From assembly GCA_050084515.1 (NCBI GenBank), contig CM114274.1, forward strand, positions 17,298,001 to 17,362,000: DNA of 64,000 nucleotides, in the 5' to 3' direction. This document shows positions 48,632 through 60,329 of this stretch, in pieces. Made by a program: the position numbers and the translations under genes. Source of the DNA: Blasia pusilla. Taxonomy: Eukaryota; Marchantiophyta; Marchantiopsida; Blasiales. The notes below the pieces were generated by a model. That model made no database searches and was not told the DNA's origin. It worked only from the letters and a program-made list of their open reading frames with translations. How positions within the stretch are numbered: position 1 is the stretch's first letter; the number at the start of each line of letters is the position of its first letter.

Positions 48632-51600
48632 GATGCAATTGTGCAGTCGGAGCATTAAACAATGCTTGGACCCGATCACAAACCATGCACTTGGCAACAA
48701 ATTGCTGAACGTTAGTCTGCATGTCTCACCACCAATATTGTATCTAGAGCAAGCTATACGTCCGCTTCACTCCAAGATGCCCCAACTCCTCGTGGGCATG
48801 ACACACCAGACGTGATCTCTATGAAGGATGAGGCACTACACACACTCTACCATCCTCCCAAACTCCCAACACATATGTCCCCTCCCACCAAGACCGTCTC
48901 ACTCGCTGTAGGATCCGATCCCGCTCTCTAGCACCTACTGTGCTCGCGACCGTGCATGTACGCAGGTACTCCAAGACAACTCCATCGTCGTGAATATCTC
49001 GTCCACCTGTCATCTCCTCACCGACCTTTGGATCTAAGGACTCTCCATCAGACCTTGCCATTGAATTCTCAACACTCTGGCACTCCATAGCCAATAAGCC
49101 TAGATAGGCTGACGCATGCCATCCTGGCACCAACTCCTCATCACTCTCACCATGCCAACGAGCTCCAGTCGCATGTTGCTCACTCGAGCATAGGTTTCAA
49201 CTCAAACCATCTGCATCATGGTTGAGCGTCCTAGGTCTATGTACCACTTAGAAGTCATACTCTTGCAGCAAAAGAGCCCACCGCACAAGCTTCCCTATAA
49301 GCTTATCGGACTCCATCAACCACTTAAGTGGTTCATGATCAGTAATGATGGTAAAGGGGTTGCCGAATAGATAACACCAGGAATGCGCGACAGCCCATAT
49401 TGCAACCAAACACTCACCCTCATACGAGCTATACTTTGCCTCTGCAACATTTTTCGAGCGACTAGCATAAGCCACCACAAACTCTCTACCCTCATCGTCA
49501 TGCTGGGTGAGCACGGCTCCAATCGGTATGCAACTGGAAAGGACGCTCCTTGATCGGTCTCCTAAGTACGGGCGCGGACGTCAATCTATCCTTGAGCAGC
49601 TGAAATGCTCTCTCCTACTCATCCTCCCAATGCCACTCTTGATCCACCTTGATCAACAAGGTCAGCGGCTTCGCAATCGATTTGAAACCCTTCACGTACC
49701 GTCAATAAAAGTTCGCTAATCCCATGAATGCATGAACTCGACTCACATCTGTAGGGCATGGAATGTGTGAAATAGCCTCTACCTTTTTCTGCTGCACATC
49801 AAGGCCACCTGGGTAAATGGTATGACCTAGGTACTCAATATGGTCGTAGAAGAACTTGCACTTGCCTGGATGAGCTTTAGCCCATGTAACTGCAATCATC
49901 AAAACACCTCCTCTAGATGTCGCTCATGCTCCTCAACTGTGGCGCTAAAGACTACAATGTCATTAATATAATACCTAGAAAAATCTAGACCTGCCAAGAT
50001 CCTATCCATGACCCTTTGAAACTCAGCCAAGGCCTTCTTTAACCAAAATGGTAAGAACCGCCACTAGTACAAGCAATCCTTCCTGTGAGGATCGATGCCC
50101 CAAAATGATGTGTTCTACATGTCCTCCAATCTCATAGGCAGCTGATGGTATCCGGCTGGAAAATCTAATGAACTAAAGACTTTTGCATGCCCAATAGCAT
50201 CAAAGATCTCCTCAAGGGTGGGCATGGTATACCTATCAGACTTTGTCTGCCGATTGATAGGTCAGTAATCTCCACACATCCGTCTATCCGTCCAATTGCC
50301 ACGCACATCTTTCTTGGCGGGCATAATAGTGGAAGATGCATACTCTCCATGCAACATCTCCACTAGTCCTACTCCAACCAAGTCCTCGCTCCTACTGTGA
50401 ATCAGAGCCCTCTCCATGTTGTTGTACGCGTAGGATCGTTAGAAGATCGATATGTCACTCGACAACTCAATGCAAATCCCTGGATCCTTCAACGTATCCA
50501 AATCATGTATGCTAAATGCAAAACAACTCCTATAACTCCGAAGGAATTGGTGTATCCGGCCCCGCTCTCCTCTTGTCAACTTAGGGCCCATATCTGGCTC
50601 CAAAGTCTCCATCGTGACTATGGTAGGACTCTCCGATGCGGATGTCGGTGGTTGCTATGGTGCGACCCCGTCTCGGACAACAGAACTCGACTGCTCCCTT
50701 GCGACCAACTGCAAAATTTGATATCCTCCACGTGCAGTACCCGGAACCAGGCTCGATGTTGTGGCATGGATGTCGGTGGTTGCTATGGTGCGACCCCGTC
50801 TCGGACAACAGAACTCGACTGCTCCCTTGCAACCAACTGCAAAATTTGATATCCTCCACGTGCAGTACCCGAAACCACGCTCGATGTTGTGGCTATCATC
50901 TCCCGCCGTACCTGCAAAACATCCCAATAAGTCTAAGGGTGTCTCTCTCGATCACCCTTGGTGTGTCAATCTCCTTGGGTCTAACCCCCAACCACTGCCT
51001 CAACCGTCTTGGTAGGCATGGGTCTCACCAACGCAACAGCTATGATCTGTTGCATCCTCAAATGATGCTGCTCAGCTACTCTTAAGTTGAAAATCCATGT
51101 AAAGCAATTCAAGTCCATAGTCTGACCCAAGACATGACGTTGTGATGCCTCTGATAGTGATGGTACTGCCGTCACTCCTGTGGGGAATCCCATCGCTTGC
51201 TCTCGCTTATTGGTGTTGGGCTCTACCAATCACTGTACTTGGTTATCCCAAACCAAGCCACGCCCAGCCTCCTTGAATGCATAGGAAGCGGGAAAACTCA
51301 CCAATGTGGCAAAGGCTTCCTGTGGCAATGCAAATCCTGTTCACCACAATCAACGGCGATCGATCATCGTGTCGTACTGCCTGTGACCGACGACCTAGAT
51401 CCATAATAGAATCCACCAAAAACAGGGAGGGGCGCTCCACTCTCGCATACGCCCTCTGCAAAACCTCATGTGGCACCAAGTTGGTCCACCAAATCGGCAC
51501 ATTCTCTAGAATGTATGCTAGAGAACGGGACTAATGCTTGTGCAAGTGTCGCAAGATCCTCATCATCTCCCAAACCAAGCTGGACCGAATGTCAGCTAAC

Positions 51601-51658
51601 CCGCTACCTTGTCCAACACTCGATTGGCCCTGACATGGCCCACCAATAATGACCAAAT
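48632..51658 (-). pseudogene. Ty3-gypsy remnant: RT, RNase H, integrase zinc finger
   Basis: In minus-strand reading the pol blocks are in gypsy order. RT lies near 50320-49700 (MCGDYRPINRQTKSDRY, FSSLDF, GYHQL; then YYINDIVVFS where the catalytic YxDD reads IND, and PGKCKFF...YLGH...HIPCPTDVSRVHAFMGLANFYR). RNase H lies near 49514-49248 (FVVAYASRSKNVAEAKYSSYEGE, ITDHEPLKWLM). An integrase HHCC-type region lies near 48820-48660 (HEELGHLG...CMVCD). Stops and shifts break every domain and a catalytic Asp is lost. The remnant ends near 48632 without an LTR. At its 5' side (51658) it is cut by the hAT; the upstream part resumes at 60632. Confidence 0.92.
50640..50893. repeat. Tandem duplication inside the gypsy remnant (126 bp, period 128)
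   Basis: The segment starting GGATGTCGGTGGTTGCTATG occurs at 50640-50765 and again at 50768-50893 with only a few differences. It therefore arose after the element decayed, or recently by slippage or unequal exchange. Confidence 0.93.
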
Positions 51659-51666
51659 CTATGGTC

Positions 51667-52390
51667 CAAGGTTGCACAGAAACGAACAAGTCCGTCCATG
51701 GGATGGACATGTCCTGTCATGATCACGGACATGAAAACCGATCGCGAGCTCATGTTTTTTTGGCACTCGAGTCGATCGTGCAGGCTCTATCCGCGCGAAC
51801 AGGTGTGGGCTCAGATGCAGGGTACGGGCCAAGGCGTGGGCCACGTGTGGGCAACCAACGCGATGCGGGATAATGGCAGGCCTGACGCGACGGATGCGTA
51901 GGTCGAGCGCGGACTCAGAGTTGCGTGAGTGCGGGCACCCACGCGCGCTTGCACGCTAAGGGTAGGCTTGGCGCGGGCTCACATCGGGCTTGCGGGCGAA
52001 GGTGGGCTAGGGGGCGGGAAAGCATGGGCTTAAGGCGGGCTGGGGCGGCACGCCGCTGGCGGCGGGCTTGCGGGCCAAAGCGGGCAAGGCGGGCAGTGCG
52101 AGCAGTGGGGCGGCGGGTTGGGCTCGGCATCGACCAGGCGGGCAGGGGTTGGCGGAGGGCGGGCTAGACGCAGGCCAGGCGGGCTGGAGGCGGGGTGAGC
52201 TAGGCACGGGATGGGGGTGGGCCAAGCGGGCAGGGGGCATATTGGGCGCGGGCCTAGCGCGGGTAGGGGGTAAGCCAAGTGCATGCTTAGCGATGCCCAG
52301 GTAGGCTGCGCTTGGCTAGGGGGGATGGGGGGGGATGGGTATTCCCCCTACATGGGCACGGGTCAAGCATGGGCCAGGCTCCAGCCAGTC
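51667..52390 (+). repeat. GC-rich 5' subterminal region of the hAT
   Basis: After the terminus come several GGACATG and CATGTCC motifs (for example GGACATGTCC near 51702-51711), then about 500 bp of imperfect GCGGGC, GGGCTT and GGGCTAGG units. Related sequence occurs at 2830-3269, 48099-48400 and 60330-60623. In hAT elements subterminal repeats bind transposase. The many open frames here are composition artefacts. Confidence 0.75.
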
Positions 52391-52816
52391 GAGCAAGGGG
52401 CAAAAAAGGTATGCTATTGGTAGTTTGAAAGGGTGAACGGTGGGTTCTAATGGGTCTTAAATGCCATTTGTGTAGGGGGAATATGTTTGACGGCTTGAGA
52501 GGTTGGAGTAGGGTGGTTATAGTAGAGAATAAGTTAGTTAGAAATTAGAATAATTGGAGAAACAAGGATAGTATTGGTAGAGCGAGGAAGGAGAGTGTTA
52601 AAATTGAATTTGCATAGGATGGTTGTATTGGAAAGTAAGTTAGTTGGGAATAAAAGTAGATGAACAAGTTAGGATATGTGAAAAAGGAATGTGATAGGAG
52701 GAGAAATTTTGTTTTTTCAAAATGGTGATTAATGAAGATGGCTTAGTAATAAATTCTAAGTGGGGGTAGATGATATGGGGAGTTAGAAGGGTTCATTGCC
52801 TTCCTTTCATCCTCAT

Positions 52817-52824
52817 TATATAAA
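52817..52824 (+). promoter_or_regulatory. Candidate TATA box of the hAT transposase
   Basis: TATATAAA lies about 350 bp upstream of the first ATG of the BED-finger frame (53172) and inside the element, which is a plausible promoter spacing. It is a motif match only. Confidence 0.4.
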
Positions 52825-53171
52825 CTTGCTCATTTCTTCTATACCCTCACAATCTCATTCCTCCCTTCATGTCTCACTCTCTTTTGTGGAGGTTTTTTTC
52901 TCCATAGATAGTTGAGCTTGATAAGTGAGAATATGTTTCGACACTGGATAACCCTGATAATTGAAGATACCTTGGTTATCTAGGTTAGCACATTGATATT
53001 TCTTGCTCATAGTGAGTGTTCCAAGTTTGTCATTGGAGCATCCACGAACAATATTTGGTATATTTGCATACATTTTTATTGGTCTATATATTTATTATTG
53101 ATATTGTAACGTTGTTGCGAATCATCCAGATATTGTTGGGTGGGTGTTAGTATGTGCATGTGTTAGTGGTC

Positions 53172-55799
53172 ATGACCAAAGCCAAAGAGCTCCAAAAGAT
53201 TGTGAAGGAACATTGGGAAGAAGTACAGATAGAGGGTGGAACATCAAGTAGATGGCAGTGTGAGTATTGTTCTTATTATGTGAAAACCTATCATAGGACT
53301 TAGATGGTGGAGCATTTTACACAAGAGAGATGAAAGACAAAGGATAGGAATCATGATATCCATCATGCCAAATTATGTGTGAAGGTCCCTCTTAGCGTGC
53401 AACAGGATCTCCGGAACAGGGTACTGATGGGAAATTGAAAAAGAAGGGAAGCGAGACCCTCGAGTGAAGTGGAGGAGACAACGCCATTACAAATAGGTTC
53501 TCATCAGACAAGAAATAGTGTTCATGTTGTGTCAAGTGTTGATGGGAATGCGGACATACCATCGTGTGACAATCTTGAGGAATGTAGAGGAGTTGTTGGG
53601 CCGATTCGAGCAACTAGTAGTTCCGTGAAGAAGCAAGCTGATTTGAGGGATTCTTTCAACATGCAAGGAATAGAAGTTGCAAATGACATATGGGCGAAGT
53701 GTTTCTACAAAAGTGGAATACCATTCAACGTAGTACGGCAAGATGCTTTCAAAGAAGCACTTCTGGCAACAACAAAGGTGAAGGGTTACTCAGGTCCTAG
53801 TTACAATTCGTTGCGCACCACCCTACTTGAGAAACATATGGGGAAGGTGAAGGATAAGGTGGATGGCATATTGGATAATTTGCGTTTGGGGGTCACGATC
53901 ATCACGGATTCTTGGACCAATGTAGGGAGTGAGTATGTAGTGAACATCATGGTCTCATGTCCACAAGGTAAGGTAATGATTGAGTCGGTAGACACCAAGG
54001 GGAAATCCCAAACGGAGGAATGGTTGGCAGGTCTCATAGAGAGGACTATCATGCACATTGGTCTAGAGAATATGTTGCAGATTGTGACAAACAATGCTAG
54101 TAATGAGCGAGCAACACGGAAACTAATTGAAGCAAAGTTTCCTCATATTATTTGGGGTGAATATGTTTTACATTCTCTTGATCTAGTATGTGAAGAATGG
54201 GAAAATGGCCTTGGGTGGATAGGATTTTTGCACAAGCTCGTGAGATGGTAGTATTTGTGAAGACTAGAACTTAGGTGATGGCCAAATTCATGGAAACCAA
54301 TCCATTCAAGAGACGATTGTTGCTTCCTGCAAACACACGCTTTGCTACAAACTTTATCATGGTGGGACGTGTCTTAGAATTGAGGGAGACGTTCCATGCC
54401 TTTAAGGGATTATTTCAATGGGAGGGATGCGAGGCAAAGGGAGAAGGCACAAGAAATTGAGACTATTGTGGCCATTCACGATTTCCGGATAGAAAGTGAG
54501 GAGTTGTTTGTTGCGGCTTTGCCAACTATTATTCTTTTGAGAGAATTTGATGGTCATAAAGCAATGAATGGGCATATTTATCGTCGTATATTTGAGACCA
54601 TTTCTTTTCCAATAATCCCATGGCTAGGCGTTACAAGAATATAATCCTATTGGATATATTCTTGTAAGGGGCAAGAATATATCCAATAGGATATATTCTT
54701 GCCCCTTACAATCTTCTTGATAGTGTGCAAGACGTCACTTCAAATGCTGAGTGCATGAGAGATTTCAAACAATATCTGAAACTCTATGCAAAGGGGATGC
54801 ATGGCATCAATGTCACAGAGGCAATTTCTTATGTAGATACTTGTTTTCCAGAGTTGGGCAACATTGTGAACCATCAAGAAGTATTTGTGGATGAGTTTGG
54901 TAAGGAAGTCATCGATTCACTTAGTCCCTCTGATTGGTGGAGCATGCACCAACATTGCGCCTGTGTCTGAGTCTATATTAGCACAAGTGGTTTCTTCCTC
55001 TTCAGCGGAGAGAAATTGGAGTAGTTATGGTTTTATCCACAAAAAGCATAGGAATAATTTGACCAATGAGCGTTCCAGAGATTTGGTGTACATCTACACA
55101 AACTCAAGGTTTGGAGACAAGTGTGTTTCTCAGAAATCAAGACAAGCACTCATGTACGAGCAATACGTTTTTGAAAGGGATAGACAAGAACAAGCTAGAA
55201 GGGTTATAGAACATGGTAGTGAGTCTAGCTTACATGCAAGAAATCGTGATGGGAATTATGAAGATAACCTCGACTTGCAAAATGAGGACCTAGAGGATGT
55301 GTATGTGCTCGCTAGAAAATATGGCACGGTTGGCACCGAAGGAAGTCAGGATACTCATATCGGCAACACTCAACATGTTGACTTCGAGGGGCCAGGAAGA
55401 GACGAAGATGACGATGTAATGGAACACTCGATTTGAGAGGACGCTAGAGAGCAACAACGGAGGACTTCAAGAGAAGAGAATCTACCCAACACTTTTGCTA
55501 ACATAACCTATGACCTTCAGATTGTGGCGCCAGTAGGAATTCAAAATGATTCCACCGAGTCTTGTGAACCTATGCAAGATTCTCCTCCAAAATCTTTGAA
55601 CGTTGAAAGAGTGGACTTAGTTGATGAGCCTAATGATAATGATATTCTCATACTTGTTGTTTTAGACTCTCAACCCATCAATCATGGCATTGATAGTTCA
55701 TACATTTCCTCCTATGATGAAACAATTGCCGTAGGAAATCTGTCATGCGCATACACATCGCTATACAACATACATCGCTGTCACCGAATACACACATAA
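53172..55799 (+). pseudogene. hAT transposase (BED finger, DUF659, hATC), decayed
   Basis: From an ATG at 53172 the frame shows a BED-type zinc finger (WQCEYCSYYVKTYH), then stops before 53469. A 260-codon piece at 53469-54251 is a DUF659 catalytic segment (PFNVVRQDAF, PSYNSLRTTLL, ITDSWT, TKGKSQTEEWL, IVTNNASNERA). In the last block the usual VTDNASN aspartate is Asn. Further pieces at 54275-54460, 54396-54644 and 54725-54970 carry the middle domain. The hATC dimerisation domain lies at 54990-55110 (SSSSAERNWSSYGFIHKKHRN). An acidic tail follows to about 55730. Frames shift between pieces, and a foldback sequence at 54631-54711 interrupts the gene. It is the element's own transposase, now inactive. 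Confidence 0.92.
54631..54711. repeat. Two interlocking palindromes in the transposase gene
   Basis: Arm 54662-54684 (TTGTAAGGGGCAAGAATATA plus TCC) is exactly complementary to 54689-54711 with a 4-nt loop. The left arm also pairs imperfectly with TTACAAGAATATAATCC at 54631-54647. This gives alternating hairpins made from one repeated unit containing CCTATTGGATATATTCTTG. Confidence 0.9.
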
Positions 55800-56380
55800 A
55801 CATGCACGATCCCATGCTAACTCATGGCATCCAAACAACGAGATAAGAAGTACCAAAATATCTCCAATAAAATAAGATCCAATTTCTCTCACAACACCAT
55901 AGTTCTCAGATGTGTGCACTCTCACATGTCTCTCTCAATGTCAAACAAAACACACTCTCCTAATGAGAGGCTTGGGTTACACACACAAGGTAAGCAAGAC
56001 CATAGCTCCGCCGCCTCATGCCAAGAGGTTCAACAAAGAGAGAATGAGCTCTCAAGCTCTCTCTCCTTGAGATATACCACTCCCCTCTCCCAAGATCTCT
56101 TCATGGTAACTTATGCTCCCAAGTCACCTCCTTGGCTCTTGACCTGATGTAGGAGGTCGACACTTACCAAAAAATAGAAAGTCGATCATATACTCAAATG
56201 GTACGTATCTAAAATAGTAAGTTCCTCAATATGGTTCCAAATGACCCAAAACGAAGGGGAAACATGCTCTCCTAGGTTTCTCGGGGCTTTAGCAGGTCAT
56301 CCTCGACCTACTAATCCTGTCCTCCACTACTCAAGAATCTCTCTACTAGATCTCACCGATCTATCCTAGAAGACGTGATA
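55741..56380 (-). repeat. Family-C solo LTR inside the hAT
   Basis: On the plus strand it runs from TGTCATGCGC to GACGTGATA, 640 bp, and is collinear with the copy at 32423-33089. Flanks AATC and AATT could be a 4-bp duplication with one mismatch. It sits just after the transposase gene. Confidence 0.75.
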
Positions 56381-56690
56381 AATTGTCACCGATCCACCCG
56401 ACTTCAAACTCTTGAGCCGCCAAATTACCGCCTACATCTTAATCCACCGGACCCAACCTAAGACCTAGACTAGTAGAGTAATTTGTGACTTTAGCAAAAC
56501 ATATTAGTAAATAGTCGTAGCAAAACTTCTTTTCCAAAGATTGTTTTACGAATGTCATTTTGAAAAAATCCCTTTTTGTAACATTCTTGCTAATAAAGAA
56601 ATATTTTTGACATTGATGGTCAAATTGGAAAGTGAGAATTTTTGGAATGAATTTCTTTTTGCGCATTTAGTTAAAAAAATAGATTCTATA
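56381..56690. other. Unassigned hAT interior
   Basis: AT-rich DNA between the family-C LTR and the satellite array. A 75-codon minus-strand frame (56666-56439) is unrecognised. Confidence 0.5.
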
Positions 56691-58330
56691 CAAAAAAACA
56701 AAACCTAGACAAGATGAGATATGAAAAGACCACATTTTCATTGAAGATGTACTGGCACAGGTTCAAAATATGAGTGAACAATTTTTTAGCTTTTGAGGAT
56801 CACCTTTACCAAATTTTAGTTTAAGATGGGATACTGGGACAAAATGGAAAATTAAAATATATTATTTTCATTGAAGGTTTAAGGGCGCGGGTCAAAAAAT
56901 GACTTTATAAATTTTAAGGTTTGGGTCACAACTCCATTAGGCTTGAAACTTTGCAAAGAAGCTACATACACCATGTGGATCATGCCTACCAAGTTTCAAC
57001 TCAAGATGACATACTTGGACAACATGAAAAGACCCCATTTTCATTGGAGGCTTAAGGGCGCCTATCAAAAAATGAGTTAATAAATTTTGAGGTTTGGGTG
57101 ACAACTCCATTGGATTTGAAACTTTGCAAGGAAGCTACATGCACTTAGGTATCATATCTACCAAGTTTCAACTCAAGATGACATACTTGGACAAGATGAA
57201 AAATGAAAAGGCCCCATTTTGCATTAGAGGTTTAAGAGCACGGGCCAAAAAATGAATTAATAACTTTTGAGGTTTTGGTCACAACTCCAGTGGACTTGAA
57301 ACTTTGCAAGGAAGCTACATGCACATATGGGATCTTGTATACAAAGTTTCAATTGAATGTGACATACGTGGACAAGATGAAAAATGAAAGGACTCCATTT
57401 TGATTTGAGGGTTAAGGGCGTGGGTCAAAAAAATGACCGAGTTAATAACTTTTGAGGTTTTTTTCACAAATCCATTGGACTTGGAACTTTGAAAAGGTGG
57501 TACCTATACCCTAGGAATCATTTATACCAAGTTTCAACTCAAGATGAGATACTTGGAGAAGATGAAAAATCAAAAGACTCCATTTTTGCATTCGAGGTTA
57601 ACGTTTAAGAGCGCACGTCAAAAAATGAATTAATAAATTTTTAGGTTTTGGTCACAAATCCATTGGATTCAAAACTTTTCAAGGGAGCTACATACACCCA
57701 GGGATCATGTCTACCAAGTTTCATTCAAGATGACATACTGAGACAAGATGGAAATTTAGAAGACTCCAGGTTTAAGGGGGTGGGTCAAAACATGGGGATC
57801 TTGTATACCAAGTTTCAATTGAAAATGACATACTTGGACAAGATGGAAAATGAAAGGATTCCATTTTCATTTGAGATTTAAGAGCGCAGGTCAAAAAATG
57901 AGTTAACAAATTTTTTTAGGTTTTGTTCACAACTCCATTGGACTTGAAACGTTGCAAGTAAGCTACATAAATCCTAGGGGTCATGTCTACCAAGTTTCAA
58001 CTCAAGGTGACATACTTGGACAAGATGAAAAATGAAAAGACTACATTCTGATTGGAAGTTTAAGGACGCGGGTGAAAAAATGAGTTAATAAATTTTGAGG
58101 TTTTGTTCACAACTCAATTGGACTTGAAACGTTTCAAGGGTGCTAACTACACCCTAGGGATCATGTGTCCCAAGTTTTATTTCAAGATGAGATACTTGGA
58201 CAAGATGAAAAATCAAAAGACTTCATTTTCATTGGAGGTTTAAGGGCACGGGTCAAAGAAATGAGTTAATAAATTTTGAGGTTTTGCTCACAACAGCATT
58301 AGACTTGAAATTTTGCAAGGGAGCTTCCTT
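56691..58330 (+). repeat. Satellite-like tandem array, about 180-bp unit, inside the hAT
   Basis: A unit built from CAAGTTTCAACTCAAGATG, ACATACTTGGACAAGATG, AAAAGACCCCATTTTCATTG, GGTTTAAGGGCGCGGGTCAA, TTTTGAGGTTTTGGTCACAA and CTCCATTGGACTTGAAACTT recurs head to tail. The (A)CCAAGTTTC anchor falls near 56808, 56988, 57160, 57341, 57526, 57713, 57807, 57989 and 58168. Spacings are 172-187 bp except one of 94 bp, which marks a half-unit deletion. Copies have diverged noticeably. Confidence 0.9.
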
Positions 58331-59779
58331 ATTCACATGTGATATTTAGGGAAAGGAAAGATTAAATGATTTTATTAATTATAATAGCTGAGAATCTACT
58401 TAGTGAATGTTATTTTGGAGGGAAGAGTGTGATACCAATATTAAATGAATTCTCTTGAAATTAGGAGATCAAAATTATCAAAAAAATGGTAATATTTTAA
58501 TGATGAAATCATTCCCCTAGTTCTAGTATTGACGTCAATATCAGGCTATCAGCCCATTGAGAATAAAAGGAAAATAGACTCTGAGGATATTCATTATTAG
58601 TAATGTTTTGCCTGTGCGATGCACCGAGTGACTTGGGGTGAAATGATTGGGAATGAAAAAACTTATATATGGAGGATGATGATATGAAATTAGTGGACAC
58701 ACGATGAATAAAGTTTTATTTTAAAAAATATGACGAAAAATTAGAAAGATCCGTTTTTTTAATAATACATCTAGCTAGGCTCAAGACAAATTTTCATACA
58801 TGTTCCTTTATTAATTTCTAAAAATAATTTATCCCTTTTCCAATCCCCGTCTTTCAATCAATAAAAGAAAATCACTTATTTTGATGAATTCTTTTCCCAA
58901 AAGAGGGATTAAATTTTTCCCCCAATATAACTTGAAAGTTTAAAATAAAATAGAAATAACATGTCTTCCTTTAGTTTGAAGAATAATTCTTGCCTCATTA
59001 GTGTCCTATTATCCTTTTCATTTTTACCCAAAAGAAAAAATAATTTTCCCTCAAAAATTAAATTTAAATTTTGTTTGCATGAACCTTGAAAAAATAATTT
59101 GAAATTTTCAAATGAGGAAAGATTTTAAAAAATGAAAGAGACTCTAGAAGATTATATCGGGGAAGATGTTTGAATTTGAGTTCATTATAAATAAATAATT
59201 ATTTTGAAAACTTTACCCATTCTTGTTTTTTGCTTAATATAGGTTATTTTTTTAAAAATCATGAATTGATGGACAAATTTGATAGGGGTCTTCAAAGTTT
59301 CTCAATTAGTAAAAAAAATCATTTTGATCTAAAGTTTGCCTCAAAATATTCTTAAAAAATCCCTAAAAATTAGAGCTTGAAAATTGGATATAGTTAAATA
59401 ATATATAATATCCCTTCCAAAAATAACTTGAAATAAAAAGTTTTAGTTTTTTTCCTAAATGTTGAAATAATTATTTTAATTTCTAAAAAAATAATTGATA
59501 ATGAAAAAGAGATAAATTTGCTTTTGGAATTCTATTTTATAATTTAATTTTATCTTTAAAAAAATAAATAAAATATTTAAGAAACTTCTTTTCTATTTAA
59601 CTCTTACCTTAATATAGAGAAAACTAAACAATAATTGAGTATTTGAAGGCTTGACACGTGGACTTCACGGGGAGCTTCTTAACCTAGGCTAACGTCCTTA
59701 ATAGCATGATTTTTATAAAATACTTTATGAAGTCTCCTTATCAAGTAGACGTAAAAAAACTATTACCACCTATATTATT
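58331..59779. other. AT-rich hAT interior
   Basis: Very AT-rich, with many A and T runs and no recognisable coding sequence or repeat. Confidence 0.55.
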
Positions 59780-59855
59780 ATATTTCCACCTTTCTTATGG
59801 CAAGATATTCCTCCGTCCTTTGAGGAATATCTTGCCATAAGAAAGGTGGAAATAT
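59780..59855. repeat. Perfect 34-bp inverted repeat with 8-nt loop
   Basis: Arm 59780-59813 (starting ATATTTCCACCTTTCTTATG) is exactly complementary to 59822-59855, with the loop CGTCCTTT. It lies inside the hAT near its 3' end. Confidence 0.95.
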
Positions 59856-60329
59856 CAATTCTAATCTCCTCAAGACAAGATCATCCACCAATGGATTATA
59901 GTAATTGTTATGCACAAGTTGTCGAGTTGTGTTGCGGGCATTCCAAGCTTCTTGTGCATTCAACCCTTGAGCAAAGAAGAAGTTTTCTGCCTCTCGATTT
60001 TGGAGATCTATGGCGGTTCCGTGAATAAGCTCTCATCGATCGTACATGTCAATGAAGCAGACTAGCCATGCTCGCATAGCCCGATCGATCCTTTGCTGAT
60101 GTGGGATTTTAGCGTGAACCACACCATGTATATTGACTTCGGGTTGTAATTCGATCGGGGGCTGCAATGTCCCATGCTGAAAGTGAAATGATCTTGCTCT
60201 TGGGTCCCCTTGCGATACGTTGGTGGTGCATTACTGTCGAGAGCGCGGAAAGAGATGCCAAAGAGATGATACAATCTTCCTACTGCGATTGCCTTTATCC
60301 AATCAGGCAGATCTTGATCTTCTCTGCTC
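59856..60329 (-). other. Possible retroelement gag debris in the hAT
   Basis: Minus-strand frames at 60358-60062 and 59963-59778 contain DLPDWIKAI and EAWNARNTTRQL stretches that remind me of plant gypsy gag sequence, but no diagnostic motif is present. It could equally be unrecognised hAT sequence. Confidence 0.3.

Noticed and set aside
51898-52304. Multiple open frames rich in A, G, P and R
   Set aside because: High GC removes stop codons; the DNA is the hAT subterminal array and frames exist on both strands at once.
56691-58330. CRISPR-like regular repeats
   Set aside because: Units are about 180 bp, contiguous without spacers and in plant nuclear DNA; this is a tandem satellite.
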